8,137 bases of DNA, from positions 1 to 8,137 of the forward strand of contig JASHSE010000688.1 of assembly GCA_030036975.1 (NCBI GenBank), written 5' to 3'. Of this stretch, positions 1-7,184 are shown in pieces. This stretch comes from Xanthobacteraceae bacterium. Its GTDB lineage: Bacteria > Pseudomonadota > Alphaproteobacteria > Rhizobiales > Xanthobacteraceae. A program made the position numbers and the translations under genes. The stretch's first letter is position 1, and each line of letters begins with the position of its first letter. Under the pieces are notes generated by a model. That model searched no databases. It was given only the letters and a program-made list of their open reading frames with translations, and was not told the origin of the DNA.

Positions 1-41
1 GTGAATGGCGACATGAAATCCTCCGTGATGAAGCGCTGCAT
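1..41 (-). CDS. Possible 5' end of a leftward gene, cut by the window edge
   Basis: Read on the minus strand, an open frame begins after a TAA at 54-56 and runs off the left edge. From the ATG at 41 it reads MQRFITEDFMSPF. A second in-frame ATG at 14 has a good Shine-Dalgarno sequence (GGAGG, five bases ahead of it), so the true start may be 14 rather than 41. Only 4 to 13 residues are visible, so no family can be assigned. The plus strand also has a short open frame ending in TGA at 49-51, which could instead be the tail of a rightward gene. The ribosome-site quality favours the minus-strand reading, but weakly. Confidence 0.3.
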   Translation of the reverse strand, partial: MQRFITEDFMSPF

Positions 42-188
42 CTCGGCATGAAGTTATCGTGCCGCGGCGGCCGATGCGAGACGGGATATTGCCATCGCCG
101 GTGTCGTCGTCGCCGGCGCGATTGCAGGGCGCAACAGTCCCGTATTAGGGTCAAAATTCCTTTCGGCGGCACCGGTAACGAGTGTGAA
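42..188. promoter_or_regulatory. Upstream region of the methyltransferase gene, possibly divergent
   Basis: This stretch lies ahead of the methyltransferase start and, if the left-edge gene is real, between two divergent genes. It contains an inverted repeat CGCCGG / CCGGCG around 96-119 and an AT-richer patch with TATTAG at 143-148. TTGCAG at 122-127 lies only 15 bases upstream of that patch, so this is a poor match to a housekeeping promoter. The position suggests control sequences, but no individual site is convincing. An open frame reaching back to 48 crosses the region; its Arg/Cys-rich translation does not look like real protein. Confidence 0.25.
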
Positions 189-1358
189 ATGAAGCGCAGC
201 AGCGATCGCATTCTCACCACCCATGTCGGCAGCCTGATCCGGCCGCCGGCGCTGCAGGAGTTTTTGCGCGCCAAGCAGGCCGGCAAGCCGTACGACCAGG
301 CCGCCTACGGCGAGTGCTTGGCGCAATCGGTCGCCGAAGTCGTGCGCCAGCAGGCCGAAGTCGGCGTCGATGTGGTCTCCGACGGCGAATTCGGCAAATC
401 GATCTCGTGGTCGCAATACGTGCTCGAGCGCTTGAGCGGCTTCGAGCGGCGGCCGATCAAGGCCGGGACCAAAAATCCGTTCACGCGCGGCGTGGACCGC
501 GAAAAGTTCGCCGCGTTCTACGCCGAGCTCGACGCCCGCGAAGGCGTGGCGACCACGGTCGAAGCGGTCTGCGTCGGTCCGATCAGCTACACCGGGCAGG
601 CGGAGCTCGAACGCGACATCGACAATTTCAAATCGGCGCTCAAGGCGGTGAACGTCGAAGAGGCGTTCCTGCCGGTCGCCGCGCCGGCCAGCGTCATTCC
701 GGACCGCAAGAACGAATACTACAAAACCGACGAGGAACTGATCCGCGCCATCGGCGCGGCGATGCGCAGCGAATATCGCACCATCATCGATTCCGGCTTT
801 TTGCTGCAGCTCGACGATGCGCGCGCCGCCGTCACCTACGACCGCATGGTGCCGCCGGCGAGCTTTGCCGATTACCGCAACTGGCTCGCGCTGCAGATCG
901 AGGTCACCAATGCGGCCATCGCCGGGCTGCCGGCCGACCGTATCCGCTACCACGTCTGCTGGGGTAGCTGGCCCGGCCCGCACTCAAGCGACGTGGCGCT
1001 CAAGGACATCGTCGATCTTATTCTACGGCTCAATGTCGGGGCGCTGGTGATCGAAGGCGCCAATCCGCGCCACGAGCACGAATGGCGGGTCTGGGAAAGC
1101 GCCAAGCTGCCCGCGGGCAAGGTGCTCATTCCCGGCGTGATCAGCCACGCCACAAACGTCGTCGAGCACCCGGAACTGGTCGCCGAACGCATCGTGCGTC
1201 TGGCCCGCTTGGTCGGGCGCGAGAACGTCATCGCCGGCACCGATTGCGGTTTTGCGCAAGGCCCTTTTCACCGCCGCGTGCACCCGAGCATCATGTGGGC
1301 CAAGCTCGCGGCGCTCGTCGAAGGCGCGCGGCTCGCCAGCGCCGAGCTGTGGCGGTAG
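189..1358 (+). CDS. MetE C-terminal-like zinc methyltransferase (cobalamin-independent methionine synthase II family)
   Basis: A 389-residue TIM-barrel protein of the UROD/MetE superfamily. Such enzymes use a zinc-activated thiol to accept a methyl or alkyl group; relatives include the catalytic half of MetE and epoxyalkane:coenzyme M transferase. The N-terminal THVGSLIRP (11-19) is typical of the family. The zinc-ligand pattern is present: His255 and Cys257 in RYHVCWGS, a likely Glu289 in IEGANPRHEHEW, and Cys353 in GTDCGFAQG, matching the His-x-Cys, Glu, Cys arrangement of MetE. The N-terminal duplicated domain of full MetE (about 750 residues) is absent, so it is probably not the main methionine synthase. 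The ATG at 189 is chosen because family homology begins directly after it; an in-frame ATG at 48 would add 47 Arg/Cys-rich residues unlike the family. The ribosome site is weak (GAG at 180-182). The gene is single and convergent with the efflux operon, 17 bases away. Family is sure; substrate is unknown. Confidence 0.9.
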   Translation: MKRSSDRILTTHVGSLIRPPALQEFLRAKQAGKPYDQAAYGECLAQSVAEVVRQQAEVGVDVVSDGEFGKSISWSQYVLERLSGFERRPIKAGTKNPFTRGVDREKFAAFYAELDAREGVATTVEAVCVGPISYTGQAELERDIDNFKSALKAVNVEEAFLPVAAPASVIPDRKNEYYKTDEELIRAIGAAMRSEYRTIIDSGFLLQLDDARAAVTYDRMVPPASFADYRNWLALQIEVTNAAIAGLPADRIRYHVCWGSWPGPHSSDVALKDIVDLILRLNVGALVIEGANPRHEHEWRVWESAKLPAGKVLIPGVISHATNVVEHPELVAERIVRLARLVGRENVIAGTDCGFAQGPFHRRVHPSIMWAKLAALVEGARLASAELWR

Positions 1359-1375
1359 CGCTGCAGGCGGCGCCG

Positions 1376-4300
1376 TTATTCGGCGGCGACTGCGTGCACG
1401 GGTTCGTCTTCTTCCAGCACCGGGCCGATTTTGGCGCCGAACAGCCAGCGCTGCAGCCGGTCGAGATAAAGGTAGACGACCGGCGTGGTGTAGAGCGTCA
1501 AGAGCTGGCTCAAGGCGAGCCCGCCGACCATGGCGTAGCCCAGCGGCTGCCGCATTTCCGAGCCGGCGCCGTTGCCGAGCGCCAGCGGTACGCCGGCGAG
1601 CATTGCCGCCGCCGTGGTCATCAGGATCGGCCGGAAGCGAAGCAGACACGCCTCGCGGATCGCGGCGATCGGCGGCAGGTGGCGGTCGCGCTCGGCCGCG
1701 ATGGCGAAATCGACCAGCATGATGCCGTTCTTCTTGACGATGCCGATCAGCAGGATGATGCCGATGATGCCGATCACCGACAGGTCCATGTGGCCGAGCC
1801 GCAGCGCCAACAGCGCGCCGATGCCGGCCGACGGCAGCGTCGACAGGATGGTCAAGGGATGAATGAAGCTTTCATAGAGCACGCCCAGGATGATGTAGAC
1901 GACGATGAGCGCCGCCGCGATCAAAGCCGGCTCGCTTTTCAGCGAAGTCTGGAACGCCTGGGCGTTGCCCTGAAAGGTCGGAATGATGGCCGACGGCATG
2001 CCGATGTCGTTCGACGCCTTGGTCACCGCCTTGACGGCCTCTCCCAGCGAAACTCCCGGCGCCAGATTGAACGTGATGGTCGCCGCCGGAAACTGGGCCT
2101 GATGCGAGATCAACAGCGGGCCGACGCCGTTCGAGTCGATGCTGGCCAGCGCCGAGAGCGGCACCGCACCGCCGGTCAGCGGCGATTTGACGTAGAGCCG
2201 GTCCAGCGTGGCAAGGTCTTTCTGCAGGTCCGGCAGCACTTCGAGCACGATGAAATAGGTTTTCAGCTGGGTGAAGTATTGGGTGATCTGCCGCTGGCCG
2301 AAGGCGTCGTTGAGCGTGTCGTCGATGAGCTGCGGCGAAATGCCGAATCGGGCGGCCTGGTCGCGGTTGATGGTGACCTGCAGCTTGGGCGCGTTGGCCA
2401 ACAGGTCGCTGGTCACGTCGGCGAGCTGCGGCAGGGTGCGCAGCTTCTCGGTCAGCTTCTGCGACCATTCGTTCAGCTCGTCGATGTTGGAATCCTGCAA
2501 CGTGTACTGAAAGCTGCCGCGGGCGATGCGGGCGCCGACATTGATATCCTGCGCCGGCTGCAAGAACAGATTGGCGCCCTCGACCTTGGCAAGCTGCGGC
2601 CGCAGGCGGTCGATGATCTGCGATGAATTGAGCGTGCGCTCGTCGCGCGGCTTGAGCGAGAGGAAGTAGCGGCCGGTATTGGCGGTCTGCGCGCTGCCGG
2701 TCGAGCCGGTCTGCGAGCCGAAGCCATCGACGTCGGGGTCGCGCAATATCACGTCGCCGAGCTTTTGCATCAGGCGCATCATCTCGTCCGGCGAGGTCTG
2801 TTGCGCCGCTTCGGCGAAGCCGGTGATGATGCCGGTGTCCTGGATTGGAAAGAAACCTTTGGGAATCTCGATGGCGAGAATGAGCGTGAGCGCCATGGTG
2901 GCGAAGAACACGCACAAGGTGGTGCCCCGGTGCGCCAGCACGATGTCGAGCGTCCGCCGATAGAACGAGATCATGGCGGCAAAGCCGCTCTCGATCACCC
3001 GGTAAAGCCGGCCATGGGTCTGCGTTTCGGCGCGCATGAAACGCGAGGACATCATCGGCGCCAGCGTCAGCGACACCAGCGCGGATACCGCGATCGAGGC
3101 GGTGACGGTGAGGGCGAATTCGCGGAACAGCCGGCCGATGATGCCGCTCATCAGCAACAGCGGGATGAACACGGCGATCAGCGAGCAGGAGATCGACAGC
3201 ACGGTGAAGCCGATCTCGCGCGCGCCCTTGAGCGCGGCGGTGAACGGCGTCTCGCCGTGCTCGACGTGCCGATAGATATTCTCCACCACCACGATGGCGT
3301 CGTCGACCACGAAGCCGATCAAGATGGTGAGCGCCATCAGCGACAGATTGTCGAGCGAGAAGTTCATCAGGTACATCGCGGCGAACGAGCCGGCGAGCGC
3401 CAGCGGCACCGTGACGCTGGGAATGAGCGTGGCCCAGAAATTGCGCAGGAACAGAAGAATCACCATCACCACGAGGCAGATGGTCAGCACCATGGTGAAT
3501 TCGACGTCGGTGACCGAGGCGCGTATCGTCACCGTGCGGTCGAGGATGGTCTCGACGTGGACCGCAGGCGGAATGCGGGCGGTGAGCTGCGGCAATTCCG
3601 TTTTGATCTTGTCGATAGTGTCGATGACATTGGCGCCGGGCTGCTTGTACACCGCGAGAATGACGCCGTCGCGATTGTTCTGATATCCGGCAACGGTGCG
3701 GTCGAGCGGGGCGGACACCGCCTGGCCGACGTCGCGCACCCTGATCGGCGCGCCGTTGCGGTAGGCCAGCACGACGTCGTTGAATTTGTCGGCGTCGGTG
3801 ATCTGGTCGTTGGCGGCAATCGTGAAGCTGATCTTGTCGCCGTTGATCACGCCCTTGGCCGCATTGGTGGTGGCGTTGGCGAGCGTGCCGCGGATGTCTT
3901 CGAGCGTAATTCCCGTGGCGGCGAGTTTGGCGGGGTCGACCTGAACGTGAATCGACGGCGCGCGGTCGCCGAACACCAGGACCTGGGCCACGCCCGCGAC
4001 CTGCGAGATTTGCTGCGCCAGAAAAACGTTGGCGTATTCATCGACCGTGGTCAGCGGCATGGTGTCGGAGTGCACCGAAAACAACAGAATGGCGACGTCC
4101 GCCGGATTGACCTTTTTGTAGGCCGGCGGCGTGGTCAGCGATTGCGGCAGCGTCTTGGTTGCCACCGTGATCGCCGCTTGCACGTCCTGGGCGGCCGAGT
4201 CGATGTTGCGGTCGAGCTCGAACTGAATGACGATGGTGGAGGCGCCCTCGGTGCTCTGCGACGTCATCTGCGTGACGCCGGCGATCTGCCCGAACTGTTG

Positions 4301-4504
4301 CTCGAGCGGCGCTGCGACCGACGTCGCCATGGTTTCGGCGCTGGCGCCGGTCCAGGTCGTGGTGATCTGAATGGTGGGGAAATCGACCTGCGGCAGCGGC
4401 GCCACCGGCAGGAACGGAAACGACACGATGCCGACAAAGGCGAGCGCCGCCATCAACAAGGTCGTCGCGATCGGGCGCCGGATGAACGGTTCGGAGAGGT
4501 TCAC
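1376..4504 (-). CDS. RND multidrug efflux permease, MdtB/MdtC type
   Basis: A 1042-residue inner-membrane proton/drug antiporter of the HAE-1 RND family, full length for the family. It is expected to work as a trimer taking substrates from the periplasm or membrane. It shows the duplicated layout: TM1 about 10-30, first periplasmic porter loop about 35-335, TM2-6 about 336-485, TM7 about 527-547, second loop about 550-855, TM8-12 about 857-1015. The proton-relay residues are present: Asp401-Asp402 in GFVVDDAIVVVENIYRH (TM4) and Lys925 in GIVKKNGIMLVDFA (TM10). The segment LPVAPLPQVDFPTIQ and the TM4 motif resemble MdtB and MdtC of E. coli more than AcrB. The start is GTG, and its bases overlap the adaptor's TGA as GTGA (4501-4504), implying translational coupling. 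AAGG lies nine bases upstream. E. coli MdtABC needs two different permeases; only one is here, so it is probably homotrimeric. Substrates cannot be predicted. Confidence 0.96.
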   Translation of the reverse strand: MNLSEPFIRRPIATTLLMAALAFVGIVSFPFLPVAPLPQVDFPTIQITTTWTGASAETMATSVAAPLEQQFGQIAGVTQMTSQSTEGASTIVIQFELDRNIDSAAQDVQAAITVATKTLPQSLTTPPAYKKVNPADVAILLFSVHSDTMPLTTVDEYANVFLAQQISQVAGVAQVLVFGDRAPSIHVQVDPAKLAATGITLEDIRGTLANATTNAAKGVINGDKISFTIAANDQITDADKFNDVVLAYRNGAPIRVRDVGQAVSAPLDRTVAGYQNNRDGVILAVYKQPGANVIDTIDKIKTELPQLTARIPPAVHVETILDRTVTIRASVTDVEFTMVLTICLVVMVILLFLRNFWATLIPSVTVPLALAGSFAAMYLMNFSLDNLSLMALTILIGFVVDDAIVVVENIYRHVEHGETPFTAALKGAREIGFTVLSISCSLIAVFIPLLLMSGIIGRLFREFALTVTASIAVSALVSLTLAPMMSSRFMRAETQTHGRLYRVIESGFAAMISFYRRTLDIVLAHRGTTLCVFFATMALTLILAIEIPKGFFPIQDTGIITGFAEAAQQTSPDEMMRLMQKLGDVILRDPDVDGFGSQTGSTGSAQTANTGRYFLSLKPRDERTLNSSQIIDRLRPQLAKVEGANLFLQPAQDINVGARIARGSFQYTLQDSNIDELNEWSQKLTEKLRTLPQLADVTSDLLANAPKLQVTINRDQAARFGISPQLIDDTLNDAFGQRQITQYFTQLKTYFIVLEVLPDLQKDLATLDRLYVKSPLTGGAVPLSALASIDSNGVGPLLISHQAQFPAATITFNLAPGVSLGEAVKAVTKASNDIGMPSAIIPTFQGNAQAFQTSLKSEPALIAAALIVVYIILGVLYESFIHPLTILSTLPSAGIGALLALRLGHMDLSVIGIIGIILLIGIVKKNGIMLVDFAIAAERDRHLPPIAAIREACLLRFRPILMTTAAAMLAGVPLALGNGAGSEMRQPLGYAMVGGLALSQLLTLYTTPVVYLYLDRLQRWLFGAKIGPVLEEDEPVHAVAAE

Positions 4505-5682
4505 GACGGATTGCCTTGCGCCGCGGTGTGCTCAGGCGTGATGGTTACCGCCGCGCCGGTCTGCAGCTTGTATTGCCCGTCGGTGACCACGTGCTCGCCC
4601 GCGGCGATGCCGGAGGTGACGATGGTGCGGTCGCCGGTTGTGGTGCCGGTGATAATGGGCCGCGGCTCGACCGTGTTGTCGGCCTTGACCACCCAGGCGA
4701 ACAGGCCGTTCGGGCCGCGTTGCACGGCCAGCGGCGGAATGACGACGGCGTCCTTGCGGACGTCCAGCAACAGCCGTGCATTGACGAACTCGCCCGGCCA
4801 CAAGGTCTCGTCCGCATTGGCGAACATCGCCTTGAGGCGATACGTCGCCGTCGTCTGATCGATCATGTTGTCGATGGTCGCCAGCGCGCCGGTGCTCAAG
4901 AGGCGAACATTGTCGCGATCGAAGGCGGCGACTTCCACGGCACCGCGCGCCATGGCAGCGCGCACGTCATCGAGCGTTTGGGCGGGCAGCGTGAACAGGA
5001 CGGCAGTCGGCTGCGTCTGCGTGAGCACCGCAATGGCGCCCTGGTCGCTGGCGTGGACGATGTTGCCGGGATCGACCAGGCGCACGCCCATGCGGCCGTC
5101 GCTCGGTGCCACGATATTGGTGTAGTCGAGGTTGGTCTGCGCCGTCTCGATAGCGGCAATGTCGGCGTCGATCGAAGCTTTCGCCTGATCGACCTTGGAC
5201 TGCTGCAGATCGAGGTTCTGCTGGGTCTCGGCGTTTTTTTGCACCAGCGTTGCGAAGCGGACGAGGTCCTTCTCGTCGGCAATGAGCGCCGCCTCGTCGA
5301 TCGCCTTGCGCGCCTTGGCCTGGTCGAGCGCCGCTTGGTAAAGGCGCGGATCGATCTTGGCCAGCACCTCGCCTTTTTTGACGCGCTGGCCTTCCTTGAA
5401 AAAGACGTCCTGCAGCTTGCCGTCGACCTGGGTATGAATGGCGACCGTGAACAGCGCTTGCACGGTGCCGAGTCCGGTCAGGTAAATCGGCACGTCCTGG
5501 CGGGTGGCGGCGGCGATACTGATGGGGACGCTGGTGTGCGCTTTGCTCCGGGCACCAGTGCGGGCCGCGCCAGGGGCCTGGCTCCAATAGACCAAGCCGC
5601 CAACGGCTGATAGCGCGCAAATAGCGGCAATAACCAATCCGCGGCGCCGCTTGCGGGTCGCTCCGGTCGGTTGGCTCTCCAA
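4501..5682 (-). CDS. mdtA: RND periplasmic adaptor (membrane fusion protein), MdtA type
   Basis: A 393-residue adaptor bridging the RND permease to a TolC-type outer-membrane channel. A basic stretch (TRKRRRG, 9-15) precedes one hydrophobic helix (about 16-33), acting as membrane anchor or uncleaved signal. No lipobox is seen around Cys22. Next come the first lipoyl half (about 80-111, VDGKLQDVFFKEGQRVKKG), an alpha-helical hairpin rich in Ala, Gln, Lys and Asp (about 112-186), the second lipoyl half (LDYTNIVAPSDGRMGVR, 185-201), a beta-barrel (about 218-305, with WPGEFVNARL) and a membrane-proximal domain to about 385. YLTGLGTV (67-74) and VLTQTQP (219-225) are MdtA-like. The start is TTG, supported by GAGGAG five bases upstream (5688-5693) and by an in-frame TGA at 5692-5694 that excludes any longer form. 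It is the first gene of the operon and overlaps the permease start by four bases. No outer-membrane channel gene is visible. The symbol follows similarity to E. coli MdtA and does not imply the same substrates. Confidence 0.94.
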   Translation of the reverse strand: MESQPTGATRKRRRGLVIAAICALSAVGGLVYWSQAPGAARTGARSKAHTSVPISIAAATRQDVPIYLTGLGTVQALFTVAIHTQVDGKLQDVFFKEGQRVKKGEVLAKIDPRLYQAALDQAKARKAIDEAALIADEKDLVRFATLVQKNAETQQNLDLQQSKVDQAKASIDADIAAIETAQTNLDYTNIVAPSDGRMGVRLVDPGNIVHASDQGAIAVLTQTQPTAVLFTLPAQTLDDVRAAMARGAVEVAAFDRDNVRLLSTGALATIDNMIDQTTATYRLKAMFANADETLWPGEFVNARLLLDVRKDAVVIPPLAVQRGPNGLFAWVVKADNTVEPRPIITGTTTGDRTIVTSGIAAGEHVVTDGQYKLQTGAAVTITPEHTAAQGNPS

Positions 5683-5693
5683 GGGCGCTCCTC
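5683..5693 (-). promoter_or_regulatory. Ribosome binding site deciding the TTG start of the adaptor gene
   Basis: On the minus strand GAGGAG (5688-5693) is followed by a five-base spacer and then TTG (5682-5680). This is the only well-placed start signal for the adaptor frame. The first two bases of the TGA stop of a short in-frame leader frame (5692-5694) lie inside the GAGGAG. Confidence 0.75.
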
Positions 5694-5733
5694 AGTCCCC
5701 GTCGCGATTTTCTGTACCGGTTTGGGTTATCAT
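5692..5733 (-). other. 13-codon leader frame, in frame with the adaptor gene
   Basis: An ATG at 5733 opens a 13-residue frame ending in TGA at 5692-5694. It is in the same reading frame as the adaptor, separated from its TTG by the stop and three codons. AAGGAG sits directly ahead but only one base from the ATG, too close for efficient initiation. It could be a leader peptide, chance, or the remnant of an older start now cut off by a nonsense change. Nothing in the peptide (MITQTGTENRDGD) suggests ribosome stalling or attenuation. Confidence 0.2.
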
Positions 5734-5951
5734 TCTCCTTCAATTCACTCTGTCGCTACGGGAAAGCCATTGCCGAGAATGAAAGCGGTGGTTCTTTCGC
5801 TCGCTGAATAAAATTCCGCTGCCGCCGCATATATTCTGCGTAAAAAATGCGATTGACAGTTACGGCGAGGGAGGCGGTCGGCCGGGTTCATTGCCGGGTC
5901 CCGATTTGCTAGGTTTGGCTCCCAGCAGGGGCCCTCGGCAGGAGATCGATC
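5734..5951. promoter_or_regulatory. Divergent control region between efflux operon and M24 gene
   Basis: No gene of its own is supported here. The middle (5800-5860) is AT-richer than its surroundings, as expected for promoters. It holds an operator-like inverted repeat CGCA-N7-TGCG at 5826-5840. Inside this, TATATT (5830-5835) could be a rightward -10 element, although no good -35 element lies at the right distance. TTGACA at 5853-5858 is a perfect -35 hexamer by sequence, but what follows at 16-18 bases is GC-rich and unlike a -10 element. GGCTCC / GGGGCC (5917-5922, 5928-5933) can form a small hairpin in the M24 leader. No regulator gene is adjacent, so what acts here is unknown. Confidence 0.35.
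5940..5944 (+). promoter_or_regulatory. Ribosome binding site of the M24 gene
   Basis: AGGAG lies seven bases ahead of the ATG at 5952, an ideal arrangement that fixes this start over the longer out-of-frame open frame beginning at 5891. Confidence 0.75.
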
Positions 5952-7133
5952 ATGCTCGATATCGCACGGAAACAAAGCCTAGCTCCCTTCGACACGGCGC
6001 GGCTCGACCGGCTGATGGACGAAGCCGGCATCGACATTCTGGTCGTCACGTCCAAGCACAACGTGCAGTACCTGCTCGGCGGCCATCGCGCCTTTTTCTT
6101 CGAATCGATGGATGCGATGGGACTGAGCCGCTACCTGCCGGTTTTCGTCTATCCCAAGGGCGCGCCCGACAAAGCCGGCTTCTTCGGCCACCGCATGGAG
6201 AATTATCAGAACGAGGTAAAGCCGTTCTGGGTGGCGGAGCTCGACGTCAAGAGTTCAGGCTCGGTCGACGTCATGGAGAAAGCCGCCGCTTACATTCGCA
6301 AGCTAGCGCCAAAACCGCGTCGGCTCGGCGCCGAACTGGCGTTCATTCCGGCGAACTCCACGGCCGTGTTGCGCAAGGCTTTTCCGGACAGCGAAATCAA
6401 GGACGCGCTGTTCGTCCTCGAGCGCCTGCGCGCGCGCAAAACGCCGGAAGAACTCGAGAAGCTGCGCATCGCCTCCGACCTCGTCATCGATTCCATGCTG
6501 GCGGTGATCAACAGCCATGGGCCGGGCGCCACCAAGGCCGAGCTCGCCGAAGCGCTGCGGCGCGAGGAGACGATGCGCGGCTTGACCTTCGACTATTGCC
6601 TGATCGCCGCGGGCTCGAGTCTCAATCGCGCGCCGTCGGATCAGCGTTGGGAACAGGGCGATCCGCTGTCGCTCGATTCAGGCGGCAATTATCACGGTTA
6701 TATCGGCGATCTCGCCCGCATGGCGGTCGTCGGCGAGCCGGACAGCGAACTCGTCGATCTTTTGGCCGAGGTCGAAGCCATCGAGCAGGCGTCGATGAAG
6801 CCGATCCGCGCCGGCGTCCTCGGCAAGGAGATTTATGCCGCCGCCGACACCGTGCTGCACAAATCCAAGCTGCACAATCACATCCATTTTTTGGCGCACG
6901 GCATGGGTCTGGTCAGCCACGAGGCGCCGCGGCTGACCAATTCCGGCCCGGTGCCCTATGATGCTTATGACGCGGAGCGGCCGCTCGAAGCCGGCATGGT
7001 GGTTTCGGTGGAAACCACGCTGCAGCATCCCAAACGCGGCTTCATCAAGTTCGAAGATACGGTGGTGGTGACGCCGAGCGGTTTTGAGGTCTACGGCGAC
7101 CGCGCCCGCGGCTGGAATCGCGCCGGCGGCTGA
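5952..7133 (+). CDS. M24 family metalloenzyme (Xaa-Pro peptidase/creatinase-like)
   Basis: A 393-residue two-domain protein: a creatinase-type N-terminal domain (about 14-155) and a pita-bread M24 catalytic domain (about 163-385). Typical members cleave Xaa-Pro bonds or hydrolyse creatine-like substrates with two divalent metals. All five metal ligands are present: Asp242 (LSLDSGG), Asp253 (GYIGDLAR), His316 (FLAHGMGL), Glu354 (VVSVET) and Glu368 (IKFEDTVVV). The second-shell His323 (VSHEAP) is also kept. The histidine normally found 17 residues before the first metal Asp (His243 in E. coli PepP, by motif spacing) is Asn225 here, in NRAPSDQRWEQGD. The chemistry may therefore differ from a standard proline peptidase; some M24 proteins, such as the DMSP lyase DddP, are not peptidases. 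There is no signal peptide, so it is probably cytoplasmic. It is a single gene, divergent from the efflux operon and convergent with the small membrane protein. Fold is certain; substrate is open. Confidence 0.93.
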   Translation: MLDIARKQSLAPFDTARLDRLMDEAGIDILVVTSKHNVQYLLGGHRAFFFESMDAMGLSRYLPVFVYPKGAPDKAGFFGHRMENYQNEVKPFWVAELDVKSSGSVDVMEKAAAYIRKLAPKPRRLGAELAFIPANSTAVLRKAFPDSEIKDALFVLERLRARKTPEELEKLRIASDLVIDSMLAVINSHGPGATKAELAEALRREETMRGLTFDYCLIAAGSSLNRAPSDQRWEQGDPLSLDSGGNYHGYIGDLARMAVVGEPDSELVDLLAEVEAIEQASMKPIRAGVLGKEIYAAADTVLHKSKLHNHIHFLAHGMGLVSHEAPRLTNSGPVPYDAYDAERPLEAGMVVSVETTLQHPKRGFIKFEDTVVVTPSGFEVYGDRARGWNRAGG

Positions 7134-7151
7134 TCTTGCCTCTGCAGCCGC
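7126..7151 (+). terminator. Hairpin at the end of the M24 gene
   Basis: GCGGCTG (7126-7132) and CAGCCGC (7145-7151) are exact complements with a 12-base loop. The left arm covers the final codons and most of the TGA stop. The position, at a convergent junction, suits a transcription terminator for either direction, but no run of T follows, so it may depend on other factors or be chance. Confidence 0.35.
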
Positions 7152-7184
7152 TCGATAAAGTGGCCGCGCGTGTGATCGGCGCCG

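Noticed and set aside
1..41. Resemblance of RFITEDF to the start of uronate isomerase (UxaC)
   Set aside because: The match is only a few residues and the window ends too soon to test it.
48..188. N-terminal extension of the methyltransferase from the ATG at 48
   Set aside because: It encodes an Arg/Cys-rich stretch with no family similarity, and recognised homology begins just after the ATG at 189.
1359..1375. Terminator between the methyltransferase and the permease
   Set aside because: Only short GC self-complementary words are present in the 17-base gap; no stable stem and no T-run.
1082..2626. Long plus-strand open frame opposite the permease gene (and a similar one over 2765-4858)
   Set aside because: Both are rich in Arg, Gln, His and Asp without domains, and lie antisense to an intact RND permease and adaptor: typical shadows in GC-rich DNA.
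5853..5858. TTGACA as a housekeeping -35 element for the M24 gene
   Set aside because: The bases 16-18 downstream are GC-rich and do not resemble TATAAT.
5745..5975. 76-residue minus-strand frame in the divergent control region
   Set aside because: It overlaps the start and ribosome site of the M24 gene, has no clear ribosome site of its own, and covers the likely promoter region.
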